A stretch of DNA of 64,000 nucleotides, from the NCBI GenBank assembly GCA_046533095.1, contig JAJQRA010000034.1, positions 62,001 to 126,000 on the forward strand, in the 5' to 3' direction. The notes under the pieces are model-generated. The model saw only the letters and a program-made list of their open reading frames with translations, was not told where the DNA came from and made no database searches. The first letter of the stretch is position 1, and each line of letters begins with the position of its first letter. Positions 42,649 through 50,927 of the stretch are shown here, one piece after another. A program made the translations under genes and the position numbers. This DNA is from ZAX-1 sp046533095. Its GTDB lineage: Bacteria; Bacillota; Clostridia; Lachnospirales; Lachnospiraceae.

Positions 42649-43203
42649 GTGCCTAAAATCACCATCGGCGTACTAGGATGTGAGCCGGGAAGTGGTGCCA
42701 CACATTTGTCTATCGCCATCGCAAATTATCTTGTATCTGTCTTAGGGGCAAAAACGGCTTTTTTGGAATGCGGGGATAAAAATATAGTAAAAGATATTGC
42801 AGCCGTGGGGACGGAAAACAATTTTTGGATTCATAATGTATGTTTTTATGCAAATGTTGAAAAAAATGCAATGGGAGCTATATTAAACCAAGATTTCCAA
42901 TATTTTATATTAGATTTGGGCAGTGATAGCCAAAAAGGCAAAGAAGAGTTTTTAAGGTGTTCAGGCAAAATAGTGGTAGGTAGCTTAAATCCATGGAAAA
43001 GGCAGACATATTATCATTTCATTGAAACAACTAGTATTTGGGAAATAAATGGACAATGTATGTATTTGTCATTGTTCGGAAATAAAAGAGAAAATAAAAA
43101 ATGTCGCTGTACATATGGGATAAACATGGAAAGCATTCCTTTTATCTTAGATCCTTTTCAAGTAGAACCACAGCATTTTTCATTTTTGCACGCGCTAGTA
43201 TAA
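42649..43203 (+). CDS. Degenerate ParA/MinD-like P-loop protein
   Basis: A 184-residue protein starting at GTG. The N-terminus ITIGVLGCEPGSGATHLSIA has the shape of a MinD/ParA P-loop but lacks both signature lysines, as does the C-terminal half of the kinase upstream (shared GATH motif). YFILDLGSDSQKGK is the Walker B-like strand. It is shorter than normal ParA proteins. The pairing with the kinase suggests one system, perhaps a nucleotide-independent scaffold. I know of similar proteins near Flp/Tad pilus genes in Clostridia, but no pilus gene is visible here. Confidence 0.7.
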   Translation: MPKITIGVLGCEPGSGATHLSIAIANYLVSVLGAKTAFLECGDKNIVKDIAAVGTENNFWIHNVCFYANVEKNAMGAILNQDFQYFILDLGSDSQKGKEEFLRCSGKIVVGSLNPWKRQTYYHFIETTSIWEINGQCMYLSLFGNKRENKKCRCTYGINMESIPFILDPFQVEPQHFSFLHALV

Positions 43204-43649
43204 AAGAAAGGATGATTAGATACCATTGATACAAACGAAAAAGCATGTAGGTTTAAGCCGCTGCCAAGAAAGGACTTTTTAAAGCAGGTTATAAACACCA
43301 TAAAATATATCACAAAATATATATGATGTACCTCAATATGGAAAGGTGAAAGGCCGAAATTAGTTTCTTGACCTCAATGCAAAGCATCAAAAAATAAAAA
43401 ATTTAAATATACTGGTAGTGATAATTGTTTCCAAAATTAAGAAGATACAAATCATAGATAAGGATAAAATATTACGAACGATTCACAACTGATTGTTGTG
43501 AACCGAGTTATTTAACAATTTATAGAGAGGAGATAGAGGCTAATTAAAATTTGAACTAGGAAACAGGTTAATTTCATGTTTCGGAGTATGAGTTCTTTTG
43601 TACTGAATCCTAAAGGAATAGAAATTCTCGTTAGTTAAAAATAAGATGG
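43204..43649. other. Non-coding or decayed region after the ParA-like gene
   Basis: I see no intact gene. A short open stretch near 43222-43325 (for example FKPLPRKDFLKQVINTIKY in one frame) has no start or ribosome site. The region may be the remains of further genes of the kinase unit. Confidence 0.4.
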
Positions 43650-43694
43650 AAAGGAGCTGTTGCAAAATGTAGCAGCTCCTTTCAAATTTTTTTT
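43650..43694 (+). terminator. Terminator before the SH3-GH18 gene
   Basis: AAAGGAGCTG (43650-43659) pairs perfectly with CAGCTCCTTT (43673-43682), followed by a run of eight T. The loop contains TTGCAAAATGTAG. Confidence 0.92.
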
Positions 43695-43721
43695 GCGAAT
43701 GGAACGCTTTTATGGTACACT
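43693..43721 (+). promoter_or_regulatory. Promoter of the SH3-GH18 gene
   Basis: TTGCGA (43693-43698) and TACACT (43716-43721), preceded by TGG, are 17 bp apart. Transcription would start near 43728, a few bases before the inverted-repeat element, which would then form most of the 5' leader. Confidence 0.6.
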
Positions 43722-43735
43722 ATAACTAATATTTA

Positions 43736-43863
43736 GTAACTATCCAACCGTACTTCTTTCATAATACAAAACGCTTTGCGTTCTAGGGGAACTGCTACGT
43801 GGGAAGCCTCATGGTCACCGATGCTTACAAAACGCCTTGCGTTCGAGGGGACTAAATGGTTGA
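43736..43863. mobile_element. Small inverted-repeat element (MITE-like), copy 2
   Basis: This 128-bp segment starts GTAACTATCCAACC and ends CTAAATGGTTGA, an imperfect inversion. Inside are two 23-bp repeats (43767-43789 and 43828-43850) of the form CAAAACGC-TTGCGTTC-AGGGG, 61 bp apart. It is related to the element at 22012-22201. Confidence 0.6.
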
Positions 43864-43936
43864 AATATTTATGACAATAGCTTGGGTACGTAATGTGTAG
43901 CCTATGATATCGTAGATTAGGAGGAGGTCAAAGAAG

Positions 43937-45682
43937 ATGAATATGAAGAAAAAAATGATGCCTATACTAGTGGCAACAGTATTTGCTATCGTTGTTGCAA
44001 TCATCGCGACATGTAGTGTTTTGGTCAAAAAATATACCCCTTCAAATGAACATGTAGTCTTAAGTGACTACTATAAAATAAAAGCGGAAGATGAAATGGC
44101 AATTATATTGAACCATCAACAATTAGAGCAGAAAGCTAAATTTTTGGATGGGTACGCTTATCTGGATTATGAAGTAGTCAAAAATAATTTGAATGGGCGA
44201 TTTTATTGGGATGCCTATGAAAATATTATGCGATATACAACAAATAAAGACGTTATTTCCGTGAATGCCGGTAGCAAGGAATATAATATAAACAAAGAGA
44301 AGCAAACGCAAAATTATACCATTGTGCGCATAGATGGAAGCATGATGTACATTGCACTTGATTTTATACAACAGTATACGGATATTGACTTTAAGGTTTA
44401 TGAAGAGCCAAATAGAGTGTTGATAACAAGCGATTGGGCTGAGGTTTCCCATGCTCAGATAAGAAAGAAAACACAAATACGTTTAAAAGGCGGTATCAAA
44501 AGCCCGATCATAGCGGATTTAGAAAAAGGAGCGGCTGTAGTGTTGCTAGAGCAAGGGGAGGAATGGAGCAAGGTTTCGACAGAGGATGGGTATATTGGCT
44601 ATGTAAGGAATAAGAGGATGGCTACGTTCGTGCCAAAACAAGAAGCCAGAATTCCATCATATGAAGAACCGGAATTTACCCATTTGCGAAAAGACGAAGC
44701 GATAAGCCTTGCGTGGCATCAGGTTACGAATCAGGAGGGCAACGAAACGGTTTCCCAAAAGCTGCAAAATGCCAAAGGGGTCAATGTTATTTCACCAACG
44801 TGGTTTTACTTAAATGACAATGATGGGAATATAGCAAATCTTGCGAGCACTAGTTATGTAAACTACTGCCATCAAAATGGGGTGGAAGTATGGGCACTTA
44901 TCAGCAATTTAGAAAATTCGGATGTTGATACATTGGCTGTTCTTTCCCATACGTCAAAAAGAGATTATTTGACAAACCAGATTATTGCGGCAGCAATTGA
45001 ATATAACTTAGATGGTATAAATTTAGATTTTGAATCATTAAAAGCAGAGGCAGGGGATTCCTTTATTCAGTTTGTACGGGAACTGTCCATTAAATGTGAC
45101 AATAATAACCTTGTGTTTTCAATAGATAATTATGTACCTATGGAATATACTGCATTTTACAATCGAAAAGAGCAGGCACTCTATGCAGACTATATCATCA
45201 TTATGGCTTATGATGAACACTATAGAGGTTCTGAGGAAGGGCCGGTTGCGTCCATTGGGTTTGTGCGGGGCGGCGTAGAGAATACATTAAAAGAAGTGCC
45301 GGCCGAACAGATTATTTTAGGAATGCCATTTTATACAAGGATATGGGAATTGGAGCCAAAAGGAACTGATGAAGATGACGAGGAATTGGCTACACCGGAT
45401 AATCTGCCATATACCGTTTCTTGCACAGAAGTAGGAATGCAGACAGCAGAGAATACCTTTAAGGAAAATGGTGCAGAAGTAAACTGGTCAACAGATGCAG
45501 GGCAGTATTATACAGAATATGAAAAAAATGGAAAGACCTATAAAATATGGTGGGAAGAGGAAACTTCTATAGAAGAAAAATGCAAAATAATGAAGGAGCA
45601 TGCACTTGCCGGAGCTGCTTATTGGAAAATAGGGCTTGAAAGAACTTCTGTTTGGGATACAATTATAAAATATGTAAATTAA
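43937..45682 (+). CDS. SH3-domain GH18 glycoside hydrolase
   Basis: A 581-residue exported protein with an N-terminal membrane anchor (about 8-30), a beta-rich copper-amine-oxidase-N-like segment (about 50-165), a bacterial SH3 domain (about 175-235, IRLKGGIKSPIIADLEKG and WSKVSTEDGYIGYV) and a GH18 barrel (about 260-580). The catalytic motif is DGINLDFE with Glu366, followed by IIIMAYDEHY. It resembles spore-cortex lytic and cell-wall binding glucosaminidases of the SleL/YaaH group. AGGAGGTC lies seven bases before the ATG. It precedes cwlD, which supports a role in spore peptidoglycan. Confidence 0.9.
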   Translation: MNMKKKMMPILVATVFAIVVAIIATCSVLVKKYTPSNEHVVLSDYYKIKAEDEMAIILNHQQLEQKAKFLDGYAYLDYEVVKNNLNGRFYWDAYENIMRYTTNKDVISVNAGSKEYNINKEKQTQNYTIVRIDGSMMYIALDFIQQYTDIDFKVYEEPNRVLITSDWAEVSHAQIRKKTQIRLKGGIKSPIIADLEKGAAVVLLEQGEEWSKVSTEDGYIGYVRNKRMATFVPKQEARIPSYEEPEFTHLRKDEAISLAWHQVTNQEGNETVSQKLQNAKGVNVISPTWFYLNDNDGNIANLASTSYVNYCHQNGVEVWALISNLENSDVDTLAVLSHTSKRDYLTNQIIAAAIEYNLDGINLDFESLKAEAGDSFIQFVRELSIKCDNNNLVFSIDNYVPMEYTAFYNRKEQALYADYIIIMAYDEHYRGSEEGPVASIGFVRGGVENTLKEVPAEQIILGMPFYTRIWELEPKGTDEDDEELATPDNLPYTVSCTEVGMQTAENTFKENGAEVNWSTDAGQYYTEYEKNGKTYKIWWEEETSIEEKCKIMKEHALAGAAYWKIGLERTSVWDTIIKYVN

Positions 45683-45803
45683 GGGTAATGTTGGTTGGAG
45701 TACCGAGCATAAAGATAGGCAAAAAGAAACATTTTGCATTATCTTCATACTCTTTTCGTATTTCGCATATTCTATAAAAACATCTAAGTTGGAGTGTGCT
45801 TTT

Positions 45804-46487
45804 TTGAAAAAGAAGTTAGAAATTATAATGGCGGTAGTTGTATTGGCAACAGCTTGCTATCTGGCAAAAGAAGGTAGTGTATTGGTACAGAACCTGCAAG
45901 TCGGGAAGGCAGAAAACTGTATTGTTATAGATGCAGGACATGGAGGAATGGATCCTGGGAAAATTGGAATAAATGGAGAAGAAGAAAAAACAATTAATTT
46001 AAGTATTGCATTAAAATTGAAAACATTACTGGAAGGACAGGACATCAAGGTAATTCTTACCAGGACTGGTGATGATGGGCTTTACAGTGAAGCCTCAAAA
46101 AATAGAAAAGTAGAAGACATGCGCAAACGTTGTGAGATTATAACAAAGAACATGCCTATTTTTACAATCAGCATCCACCAGAATAGCTATACGCAGGAAT
46201 CTATAAAAGGGTCACAGGTCTTTTATTATGGACAATCGGTAGAAGGGAAGAAATTAGCTGAAATCATTCAAGAAAGCATGGTAGAACGATTAGATCCCAA
46301 AAACCATCGTATGGCAAAAGCAAATGAAAGCTATTATCTGCTAAGGCGGACACCAACACCTACCGTAATTGTAGAATGTGGGTTTTTAAGTAACGTAGGC
46401 GAGGCAAAACTCCTTACTACCGAGGAATATCAAGAAAAAGTTGCACAGGCAGTACATATTGGTATTATGAAGTATTTGAAAAAATAA
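45804..46487 (+). CDS. cwlD: N-acetylmuramoyl-L-alanine amidase CwlD
   Basis: About 227 residues from a TTG with GGAG nine bases ahead; an in-frame TTG at 45789 is the alternative. An N-terminal membrane or signal helix (about 8-25) is followed by an amidase_3 domain with zinc ligands His46 (IDAGHGGMDPG), a Glu (near GEEEKTINLSIALKL) and His in SIHQNSY, and a late catalytic Glu in VECGFLSN. CwlD removes peptide side chains so that muramic-delta-lactam forms in spore cortex. It implies that the organism sporulates. Confidence 0.92.
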   Translation: MKKKLEIIMAVVVLATACYLAKEGSVLVQNLQVGKAENCIVIDAGHGGMDPGKIGINGEEEKTINLSIALKLKTLLEGQDIKVILTRTGDDGLYSEASKNRKVEDMRKRCEIITKNMPIFTISIHQNSYTQESIKGSQVFYYGQSVEGKKLAEIIQESMVERLDPKNHRMAKANESYYLLRRTPTPTVIVECGFLSNVGEAKLLTTEEYQEKVAQAVHIGIMKYLKK

Positions 46488-46680
46488 AATTATCTAAAAT
46501 GATAGATACATCTAAAAATCCAATGATAGGAATGGTAAATTCAAGTAATAAAAATAGTGGGGAAATCATGAATGGGCTATCAATAGGAAACTATGGTGGC
46601 CCATGTGGCAATTAAAATCAATATTACAATTACAAGGAAGATTTTTGCGATTAATAATAAGGTTTATTAGTTTGAAATTA

Positions 46681-47772
46681 TCACCCAATCAAATCAAACA
46701 CATAGGAAGTTCTTGATAAAAATTCATCATTCGCTTTTAACACGACGGGTGGGAATGATGGAATGTTGGTCGCATTTGGGAAATGCTGAGTTTCCAAGCA
46801 AATAGCCCCTCTTCGTGAAATCGCTTCGCCGTATTTGCCTTTAAAAATAGATAAGTTGTTGCCACTATAAACTTGAATACCCGGCTGGTCAGTAAAACAT
46901 GTCATTTGAATACCGCTATCTGGTGACTGCAATACTGCCGCTTTGCGAAAACCAGTTCCGTCTAGAATAAAGTTATGGTCATATCCTCCAGCCCTTAGCA
47001 GTTGCTCATTGTCTGCATCAATATCCTTGCCGACTTTTTTTAGTGCCCTAAAATCAAATGGTGTACCTATAATAGAAGAAATGGTCCCATTTGGAAGTAC
47101 ATTAGAGTCTGCATCTGTCATTTTTGTTGCAAAAATCTGCAACTTATGGTTTAAGATATCATCTATGTGCTGCAAAGATATACCCGAATCAGCGGTAGCC
47201 TCTGTTTTTTTGAGGATATCATGCCCGTTTAAATTAAAATAAGTATGATTAGTTATATTGAAAACAGTATCTTTATCTGAAACAGCTTTATAGGTAATCT
47301 TAAGATGGAAATCAGCGGTCCATTCGTAAATTACAGTGATGTTTAGATTGCCCGGATAGCCTGCCTCACCATCTAACGAAGTGCGGGAAAAAATAAGTTT
47401 GTTATTTTCATGCACTGCATTCCAGATTTGTGCGTGAAAACCGTTACTTCCTCCGTGCAAATGATTTTCTCCATTGTTTTTTTCGAGCTGGTAGGAAACC
47501 CCATTCAAGGTAAAGGAAGAATTGCCGATACGGTTTGCATGTCGCCCGATCACTGCGCCTTGAAAGGAAGTATCATTTTCATATCCTGTGATATCCGGAT
47601 ATCCAAGGCATACATCTGTAAGCATGCCCACCTTATTAGGAACGCAGATACTGTGAATACGGCAACCATAATCTAAAACTTCTAGGTATGCGCCACTCGC
47701 ATGTTCTACGTGATAAAGAGAAACCAATTTTTTGTTTTTTGTATAGCCAAATGTACTTTTGCTAAATTGCAT
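46681..47772 (-). CDS. galM: Aldose 1-epimerase
   Basis: About 363 residues from the ATG at 47772 (AGAGG eight bases ahead; a GTG three codons upstream is less likely). The mutarotase fold is clear: GRHANRIGNSSFTLNG, NHLHGGSNGFHAQIW, FNITNHTYFNLNGH (catalytic His) and GYDHNFIL, with the catalytic Glu in the late segment CLETQHFPNA. It interconverts the anomers of glucose or galactose. The gene is alone and convergent with cwlD; a 190-base spacer between them shows no gene. Confidence 0.94.
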   Translation of the reverse strand: MQFSKSTFGYTKNKKLVSLYHVEHASGAYLEVLDYGCRIHSICVPNKVGMLTDVCLGYPDITGYENDTSFQGAVIGRHANRIGNSSFTLNGVSYQLEKNNGENHLHGGSNGFHAQIWNAVHENNKLIFSRTSLDGEAGYPGNLNITVIYEWTADFHLKITYKAVSDKDTVFNITNHTYFNLNGHDILKKTEATADSGISLQHIDDILNHKLQIFATKMTDADSNVLPNGTISSIIGTPFDFRALKKVGKDIDADNEQLLRAGGYDHNFILDGTGFRKAAVLQSPDSGIQMTCFTDQPGIQVYSGNNLSIFKGKYGEAISRRGAICLETQHFPNATNIPSFPPVVLKANDEFLSRTSYVFDLIG

Positions 47773-47927
47773 ATGTGCCACCTCTTTCTTCTACATGTTA
47801 GAGCCGATTCGTGATTAAAAATTTATTATTTTTACATATTATCCCATAACTGTTTTGGCTACACAATGGAATATATTACAAAAATCATAATAAAACCATA
47901 GTGAAACTGACAGTTTTGCTATAAAGG

Positions 47928-47955
47928 TTGCCATATTTTGAGAATCTGGTATAAT
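47928..47955 (+). promoter_or_regulatory. Promoter of tsaC giving an almost leaderless transcript
   Basis: TTGCCA (47928-47933) and TATAAT (47950-47955, preceded by TGG) are 16 bp apart. The ATG of tsaC is at 47963, only 7 bases after the -10 box and without a ribosome site, so transcription would begin at or next to the start codon. Confidence 0.7.
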
Positions 47956-47962
47956 AACATAC

Positions 47963-49024
47963 ATGAAAACAATAGTAGAAAAATTCAATGAGCAGGAATT
48001 TGACAGACGAAACTTTAATGATACAATCAAGACAGCGGCTCAAATCATAATAGATGGCGGGTTAGTGGCATTTCCAACCGAAACGGTTTATGGTTTGGGC
48101 GCGGACGCATTAAACCCACAGGCTTCTATTAAAATCTATGAGGCGAAGGGTCGGCCTTGTGATAATCCGTTGATTATACATATTGCCGATATTGCGGATT
48201 TAGAGAACATTGTTACAGATATTCCACAAAAAGCAAAATTACTGGCAGCAAAATTTTGGCCGGGGCCACTTACGATGATTTTTCCAAAGCGGGAGTGTGT
48301 GCCACTGGAAACGACAGGAGGGCTTGATACGGTGGCGGTACGTATGCCAAACCATCCGATTGCATTAGCGCTCATTAAGGAGAGTGGGGGATTCATTGCG
48401 GCACCTAGTGCGAATACATCTGGGAAACCAAGCCCGACGTTGGCACGGCACGTACTTTTAGATTTGGATGGACGTATTCCAATGATATTAGACGGAGGTC
48501 CTGTTGGCATTGGAATCGAGTCTACGATTGTTGATTTTAGTGATAAAATTCCAATGATTTTAAGGCCGGGCTATATTACGAAAGACATGATACAAAGCAT
48601 GATAGGGCAGGTTATTGTTGACCCCGGACTGGTTTTGGACCAAAAAGAGGAAAAGCCGAGAGCACCGGGAATGCGTTATATGCATTATGCGCCAAAGGCA
48701 GAATTGATTTTAGTAGATGGATTACAGGAGAACGTAATAGTGGCGATTAACGCTTTTGCATCGAAAGCGAAAATGCAAGGGAAATCTGTAGGGATCATTG
48801 GAACAGATGAGAGTGTGGGATACTACCAAGACGCTATTGTCAAAAGTATCGGAACCCGCAAGGATGAGGATACCATAGCAAAGCATTTGTATGGGATCTT
48901 ACGTGAATTTGATGACTTGGAAGTAGATCGTATTTATTCTGAAAGTTTTGCCACCCCACGTATTGGACTGGCAATTATGAACCGGCTATTAAAAGCGGCA
49001 GGCCAGCACATTCTGAAAGTTTAA
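47963..49024 (+). CDS. tsaC: Threonylcarbamoyl-AMP synthase (Sua5/YwlC type)
   Basis: A 353-residue Sua5-type enzyme: a YrdC domain (about 20-215) with GGLVAFPTETVYGLGADA, KGRPCDNPLIIHI and PSANTSGKPSPT, then a Sua5 C-terminal domain (about 235-350). It makes threonylcarbamoyl-AMP for the t6A37 modification of tRNAs that read ANN codons. It starts the ywlC-ywlE-(dCMP deaminase)-atp cluster typical of Firmicutes. The start is by family N-terminus; it has no Shine-Dalgarno sequence. Confidence 0.95.
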   Translation: MKTIVEKFNEQEFDRRNFNDTIKTAAQIIIDGGLVAFPTETVYGLGADALNPQASIKIYEAKGRPCDNPLIIHIADIADLENIVTDIPQKAKLLAAKFWPGPLTMIFPKRECVPLETTGGLDTVAVRMPNHPIALALIKESGGFIAAPSANTSGKPSPTLARHVLLDLDGRIPMILDGGPVGIGIESTIVDFSDKIPMILRPGYITKDMIQSMIGQVIVDPGLVLDQKEEKPRAPGMRYMHYAPKAELILVDGLQENVIVAINAFASKAKMQGKSVGIIGTDESVGYYQDAIVKSIGTRKDEDTIAKHLYGILREFDDLEVDRIYSESFATPRIGLAIMNRLLKAAGQHILKV

Positions 49025-49033
49025 GGTGATAAT

Positions 49034-49489
49034 ATGACTCAGTGTAAAAAAATTATTTTCGTAGATGAGAGTGGCACCATCCGTTCTGCTATGGCAGAGG
49101 CAATCATGAAAGAACATGTATTAAAACATCCACTAGAGATTGTATGCCGGGGATTGGTAGTCTTATTTCCAGAACCCATGAATCAAAAAGCAGAGGCGGT
49201 TTTAATCAGCAACGGAATAAATGTAGAGAACCAGATGTCTGTCCAGTTGACAGAAGATGACTTTTCATCGAACAATTTCATTATAGCTATGACAGAGACA
49301 CAGAAGACAAAAATTTTACAAAATTATGAACATGCTGTAAATGTGCATGTTTTGACACAACTGGTCGGAGATGAACTAGAAATCATGGATCCATATGGAG
49401 GCACGCTCCGCTCCTATGGGATTTGCTATGAAACATTAAATAATTCCATAAAAAAACTAGTGGATCAGTTAAATGGAAGCGAATCGTGA
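49034..49489 (+). CDS. LMW protein-tyrosine-phosphatase-like protein without the catalytic cysteine
   Basis: A 151-residue protein with the fold pattern of low-molecular-weight phosphatases, in the position of ywlE after tsaC. The active-site loop CxxxxxRS is DESGTIRS (Asp11 to Ser18): the nucleophilic Cys is Asp11, while Arg17 is kept. The general-acid Asp is present (Asp119, MDPYGG). It should therefore not work as a cysteine phosphatase. It may bind phospho-arginine or phospho-tyrosine proteins. Its stop is 43 bases before the deaminase start. Confidence 0.82.
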   Translation: MTQCKKIIFVDESGTIRSAMAEAIMKEHVLKHPLEIVCRGLVVLFPEPMNQKAEAVLISNGINVENQMSVQLTEDDFSSNNFIIAMTETQKTKILQNYEHAVNVHVLTQLVGDELEIMDPYGGTLRSYGICYETLNNSIKKLVDQLNGSES

Positions 49490-49532
49490 ATACAATAGAA
49501 TATGGCAGTGACTTAATTTAAGGCAGCAGCGA

Positions 49533-50072
49533 ATGATGAATTTATTCAGTATGAATAATGAAAGGAAAGGCTTTGGTGTTATAGGGATGGGTGAAAAAAG
49601 GCAGGACTATATTTCTTGGGACGAATATTTCATGGGCGTTGCTATGCTCTCAGGTATGCGTTCGAAAGATCCAAATACGCAGGTAGGCGCTTGTATTGTA
49701 AGCGATGACAATAAAATTCTTTCTATGGGATACAATGGATTTCCGAACGGATGTTCCGATGATGAATTTCCATGGGCGCGGGAGGGCGAGCCACTAGATA
49801 GCAAGTATTTTTATTCTACGCATAGTGAATTAAATGCAATATTAAATTATCGGGGCGGCAATTTAGAAGGGGCAAAACTCTACGTTTCTTTGTTTCCTTG
49901 TAATGAATGCGCGAAAGCGATTATTCAGGCCGGTATTAAAACAGTTGTATATGACTGTGATAAATATAAAGATACACCGGCCGTAATCGCCTCAAAGAGA
50001 ATGCTTCATGCCGCCGAAGTCCGCTATTTCCAATATGTCCGTTCAAACCGGGAAATAAAATTCATGGTATAA
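49533..50072 (+). CDS. dCMP/cytidine-type deaminase (ComEB family)
   Basis: A 179-residue zinc deaminase. The metal site is His97 and Glu99 (THSELNAI) with Cys123 and Cys126 (FPCNECAK). SKDPNTQVGACIV and GYNGFPNGCSD are diagnostic of dCMP deaminases, which make dUMP. The ATG at 49533 has a modest AAGG eight bases ahead; ATG at 49587 (residue 19) starts the conserved part and is an alternative. It is in the tsaC-atp cluster. Confidence 0.92.
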   Translation: MMNLFSMNNERKGFGVIGMGEKRQDYISWDEYFMGVAMLSGMRSKDPNTQVGACIVSDDNKILSMGYNGFPNGCSDDEFPWAREGEPLDSKYFYSTHSELNAILNYRGGNLEGAKLYVSLFPCNECAKAIIQAGIKTVVYDCDKYKDTPAVIASKRMLHAAEVRYFQYVRSNREIKFMV

Positions 50073-50155
50073 ACTTACAAAATACGATAAATTTAGTGGA
50101 CAATTTAAAAAAAGACGGCTATAATGAAGTTTATACAGAATATGGAGGCATCACA

Positions 50156-50395
50156 TTGAAATACAAAAAAAGCGTATACCGATCTTTTACCTTGATAACA
50201 CAATTTGGTATCAGTATGCTAGTACCGATTTTTATCTGCACCTTTATCGGAGTATACATCGGGGAAAAATTCTCCATTCCGATTATCGTGATACCGCTGT
50301 TTATTATCGGAGCTTTAGCTGGATTTCGCAATGTCTATCAAATAGCGAAACGAATTTACGAGGACAAGGACGAAAATAAAGAGGAAGATGATTGA
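50156..50395 (+). CDS. AtpZ/AtpI-type membrane protein of the ATP synthase operon
   Basis: About 79 residues from a TTG with GGAGG seven bases ahead; a longer frame from a GTG at 50096 has no ribosome site. Two membrane helices (FTLITQFGISMLVPIFICTF and IPIIVIPLFIIGALAGFRNV) are typical of AtpZ, a small protein encoded ahead of atpI. In other bacteria AtpZ and AtpI help cation uptake or c-ring assembly. The charged C-terminus is DKDENKEEDD. Confidence 0.88.
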   Translation: MKYKKSVYRSFTLITQFGISMLVPIFICTFIGVYIGEKFSIPIIVIPLFIIGALAGFRNVYQIAKRIYEDKDENKEEDD

Positions 50396-50475
50396 AAGAA
50401 TGTGAGTTCCGTAATAGGTTGTATGTTTTATAAAAATCTATTATGATAAAAGTATGATGTATGTGGGTGTAAAAG

Positions 50476-50895
50476 ATGTTTAAAAGAATGAATGATATTC
50501 TGCCTGAATTATTAGTTATAATAATCGTATATGGAATACTTGTCCAATTTATAGGTGTTTGGTTTGTAGAAGATAAACTGCGCTATTCTACAGGGTTGTG
50601 GATTGGGATCGCGATCGCACTTGCTATGGCGATCCATATGGCGGCAATTGTATTAGATGCAGTAGATACGATGGCTGAAAAACCGGCGAAAGTCAAAAGC
50701 ATAACGCATTCTGTGATTCGATATGTACTGGCGGTTGGCATATTTATAATTGTAAACCAGTTTCACCTAGGGAATTTAGTTACAACGTTTTTAGGCGTAA
50801 TGGGGTTGAAGGTAGCAGCTTATCTTTATCCTTTTACACATAAAGGTAGGATGAAATACAAAGGAAGAGGTGATAAGCCTGCGGATAAGAAATAA
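50476..50895 (+). CDS. atpI: ATP synthase subunit I (AtpI-like)
   Basis: A 139-residue membrane protein with about four helices (residues 9-30, 39-63, 78-97, 98-118) and a Lys/Arg-rich tail (KGRMKYKGRGDKPADKK). Location directly before atpB and size fit the divergent AtpI family, which assists c-ring assembly. Sequence conservation in this family is low, so position is the main evidence. Confidence 0.8.
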   Translation: MFKRMNDILPELLVIIIVYGILVQFIGVWFVEDKLRYSTGLWIGIAIALAMAIHMAAIVLDAVDTMAEKPAKVKSITHSVIRYVLAVGIFIIVNQFHLGNLVTTFLGVMGLKVAAYLYPFTHKGRMKYKGRGDKPADKK

Positions 50896-50927
50896 GGAAC
50901 AAGTAAAAGAGGGAAGGAGGTGTGATT

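Noticed and set aside
43561..43637. A 20-codon frame (MFRSMSS start) before the terminator
   Set aside because: There is no ribosome site and the region shows no conservation signal that I can judge.
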